From contig CALALQ010000377.1 of assembly GCA_937925595.1 (NCBI GenBank), positions 1 to 6,605 on the forward strand: a stretch of 6,605 nt of DNA, written 5' to 3'. Below the pieces are notes generated by a model. The model had not been told where the DNA came from. It did no database searches and saw only the letters and a program-made list of their open reading frames with translations. This DNA comes from an uncultured Demequina sp. GTDB taxonomy: Bacteria > Actinomycetota > Actinomycetes > Actinomycetales > Demequinaceae. Both the position numbers and the translations under genes were made by a program. Positions 4,912 through 6,605 of this stretch are shown here, piece after piece (position 1 is the stretch's first letter; each line of letters begins with the position of its first letter).

Positions 4912-6605
4912 GCGACGCCTGCGGATGCGGCCCCGACGAACCCCGCGTCGAGGGCGAAGACGACCAGGAGCCCGACAAGTGGTGGCAGGTCACCGAGATC
5001 CGGGCGGCCGCCGCCGCGGGTGTCCTGCTGATTGCGGCCCTGATCGTCCGCGTCACCGGTGGGCCCGACGCTCTCGGGACGGGCTTCGAGGCGGTGGCGC
5101 TGGTCGTCGCCGGCTACACCTTCGTCCCCTCGACCCTCAAGCGGCTGGCCCGCGGCAAGATCGGGGTCGGGACCCTGATGACGATCGCTGCCGTCGGCGC
5201 CGTGCTGCTCGGCGAGGTCGGCGAAGCCGCGATGCTCGCGTTCCTGTTCGCCATCAGTGAGGGTCTCGAAGAGTACGCGGTCACTCGCACCCGACGGGGC
5301 CTGCGCGCCCTGCTGAATCTGGTGCCGGACACTGCCACCGTCCTGCGCGGCGGCCGTGAACAGACCGTCGCCCCCGCGGAGTTGGGGCTCGGGGAGATCA
5401 TGATCGTCAAACCCGGGGAGCGGCTCGCCACCGCCGGCACCATCCGCACCGGGCGCACCGCCCTGGACACCTCCGCGATCACCGGGGAATCGGTGCCGGT
5501 CGAGGCCGGACCGGGCTCCGAGGTGTTCGCCGGGTCGATCAACGGCACCGGCGTGCTCGAGGTCGAGGTCACCGCCGGCGCGCAGGACAACTCGCTGGCC
5601 AAGATCGTGAAGATCGTGGAGGCCGAGCAATCCCGCAAGGGCGAGGCCCAGCGTCTGGCCGACAAGATCGCCAAGCCCCTGGTGCCGGGAGTGATGGTTG
5701 CCGCGGCGTTGATCGCCGCGATCGGCAGCGTATTCGGTGATCCGCTGGTGTGGATCGAACGCGCCCTCGTCGTGCTGGTCGCCGCGTCCCCGTGTGCGCT
5801 GGCCATCGCGATCCCGGTGACCGTGGTCGCCGCGATCGGCGCCGCCTCCAAGCTCGGCGTCCTGGTCAAGGGCGGTGCCGCCCTCGAAGCGTTGGGCCGG
5901 ATCCGCACCGTCGCGTTGGACAAGACGGGCACCCTGACCCGGAACCGCCCCGAGGTCATCGACGTTGCCACCACCGGCGGCGCCACCCGCGCCGACGTTC
6001 TGAATGTCGCCGCTGCGCTCGAGGCACGCAGTGAGCACCCCCTCGCTGCAGCGATCCTCGCCGCCGTCGACGACTACACCCCCGCCGAGGACGTCGACGC
6101 GGTCCCCGGTGCCGGACTGACCGGTCACGTCGGCGGCATTCCTGCCCGTCTGGGCCGGCCCGGGTGGATCGACCCGGGCTCTCTGGCTGCCGATATCGAG
6201 CGGATGCAGCACGCCGGAGCCACTGCGGTGCTCATCGAACGCGACGGCACCCTGATCGGGGCGATCGCGGTGCGCGACGAACTGCGTCCCGAAGCCCGCG
6301 ACGTCGTCGCGGGGCTGCGCCGCGACGGTTACACCGTGGCGATGCTCACCGGCGACAACGAGCGCACCGCACGAGCGTTGGCCACCGATGTCGGTATCGA
6401 CGAGGTGCACGCCGATCTGCGTCCGGAGGACAAGGCCCACATCATCGACACCCTCCGCGGTACACGGCCGACGGCGATGGTCGGCGACGGTGTCAACGAC
6501 GCCCCGGCCCTGGCCACCGCCGATCTGGGGATCGCGATGGGCGCGATGGGCACCGACGTGGCCATCGAAACCGCCGACGTCGCCCTGATGGGTGAGGACC
6601 TACGG
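4908..6605 (+). CDS. P1B-type heavy-metal efflux ATPase, 3' end beyond window
   Basis: This membrane pump uses ATP to export heavy-metal ions; 566 residues are visible and the frame is open at the right edge. The N-terminus is short, with a Cys-x-Cys cluster (ACGCG, 4-8) and no HMA metal-binding domain. Hydrophobic segments lie at about 31-50, 59-76, 87-102, 105-117, 259-277 and 283-305. The actuator-domain motif TGES is at 192-195. The transmembrane metal motif is S294-P295-C296. The phosphorylated aspartate is D338 in DKTGT, the HP motif is H377-P378, TGDN is at 481-484 and the hinge GDGVND is at 526-531. All catalytic motifs are intact. The last membrane helices are missing from the window. 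SPC is typical of P1B-4 pumps (Co/Ni/Fe, sometimes Cd), whereas Cd/Zn/Pb pumps normally have CPC. The CmtR-like repressor fused to it by ATGA favours Cd/Pb export. Substrate is uncertain. Confidence 0.92.
   Translation, partial: MSDACGCGPDEPRVEGEDDQEPDKWWQVTEIRAAAAAGVLLIAALIVRVTGGPDALGTGFEAVALVVAGYTFVPSTLKRLARGKIGVGTLMTIAAVGAVLLGEVGEAAMLAFLFAISEGLEEYAVTRTRRGLRALLNLVPDTATVLRGGREQTVAPAELGLGEIMIVKPGERLATAGTIRTGRTALDTSAITGESVPVEAGPGSEVFAGSINGTGVLEVEVTAGAQDNSLAKIVKIVEAEQSRKGEAQRLADKIAKPLVPGVMVAAALIAAIGSVFGDPLVWIERALVVLVAASPCALAIAIPVTVVAAIGAASKLGVLVKGGAALEALGRIRTVALDKTGTLTRNRPEVIDVATTGGATRADVLNVAAALEARSEHPLAAAILAAVDDYTPAEDVDAVPGAGLTGHVGGIPARLGRPGWIDPGSLAADIERMQHAGATAVLIERDGTLIGAIAVRDELRPEARDVVAGLRRDGYTVAMLTGDNERTARALATDVGIDEVHADLRPEDKAHIIDTLRGTRPTAMVGDGVNDAPALATADLGIAMGAMGTDVAIETADVALMGEDLR

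Noticed and set aside
4875..6440. Long minus-strand open frame of 521 codons
   Set aside because: It is antisense to the metal ATPase, rich in Gly/Asp/Arg without recognisable domains, a common artefact opposite high-GC genes. The + strand frame has all P-type ATPase motifs.
1..6605. CRISPR array, guide-RNA-like repeats or Cas genes accompanying the transposition module
   Set aside because: No regularly spaced repeats of suitable length and no Cas-like protein motifs were seen in the window.

Overview
The window is very GC-rich coding DNA with strong G/C preference at third codon positions, GTG/ATG starts and tightly overlapping genes. It looks like an actinobacterium, and the protein style suggests the Rhodococcus/Gordonia/Nocardia/Mycobacterium group. 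That assignment is an inference from composition and recalled family resemblance, not from a search. All genes found are on the + strand.

Positions 1-4391 hold a Tn7-like/Tn5053-like transposition module in the order tnsA (only its 3' end is in the window), tnsB (DDE transposase), tnsC (AAA+ ATPase regulator) and tniQ (zinc-binding target-selection protein). tnsA/tnsB overlap by GTGA and tnsB/tnsC by ATGA, so the first three genes look translationally coupled. tniQ follows after a 46-nt gap containing a perfect hairpin that ends exactly at its start codon. tniQ appears to carry a frameshift or altered 3' end near position 4267.

Positions 4392-4539 are a spacer. It ends in an unusually AT-rich block that I read as a promoter/operator: a -35-like TTGATT, a -10-like TATCAT, and a 7-6-7 inverted repeat over the predicted transcription start. 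The predicted start falls on an ATG, which suggests a leaderless message.

Positions 4540-6605 encode a two-gene metal-response operon. The first gene is an ArsR/SmtB-family repressor with the CmtR-type cysteine pattern (Cys-x3-Cys in the recognition region plus a distal Cys). The second, overlapping it by ATGA, is a P1B-type heavy-metal efflux ATPase that runs off the right edge. The pump has a Ser-Pro-Cys transmembrane metal motif rather than the Cys-Pro-Cys usual for Cd/Zn/Pb pumps.

Together these look like the transposition genes of a Tn7/Tn5053-like element next to metal-resistance genes that are probably its cargo. Neither end of the element can be fixed from this window. No CRISPR array, Cas gene, tRNA or rRNA was found.
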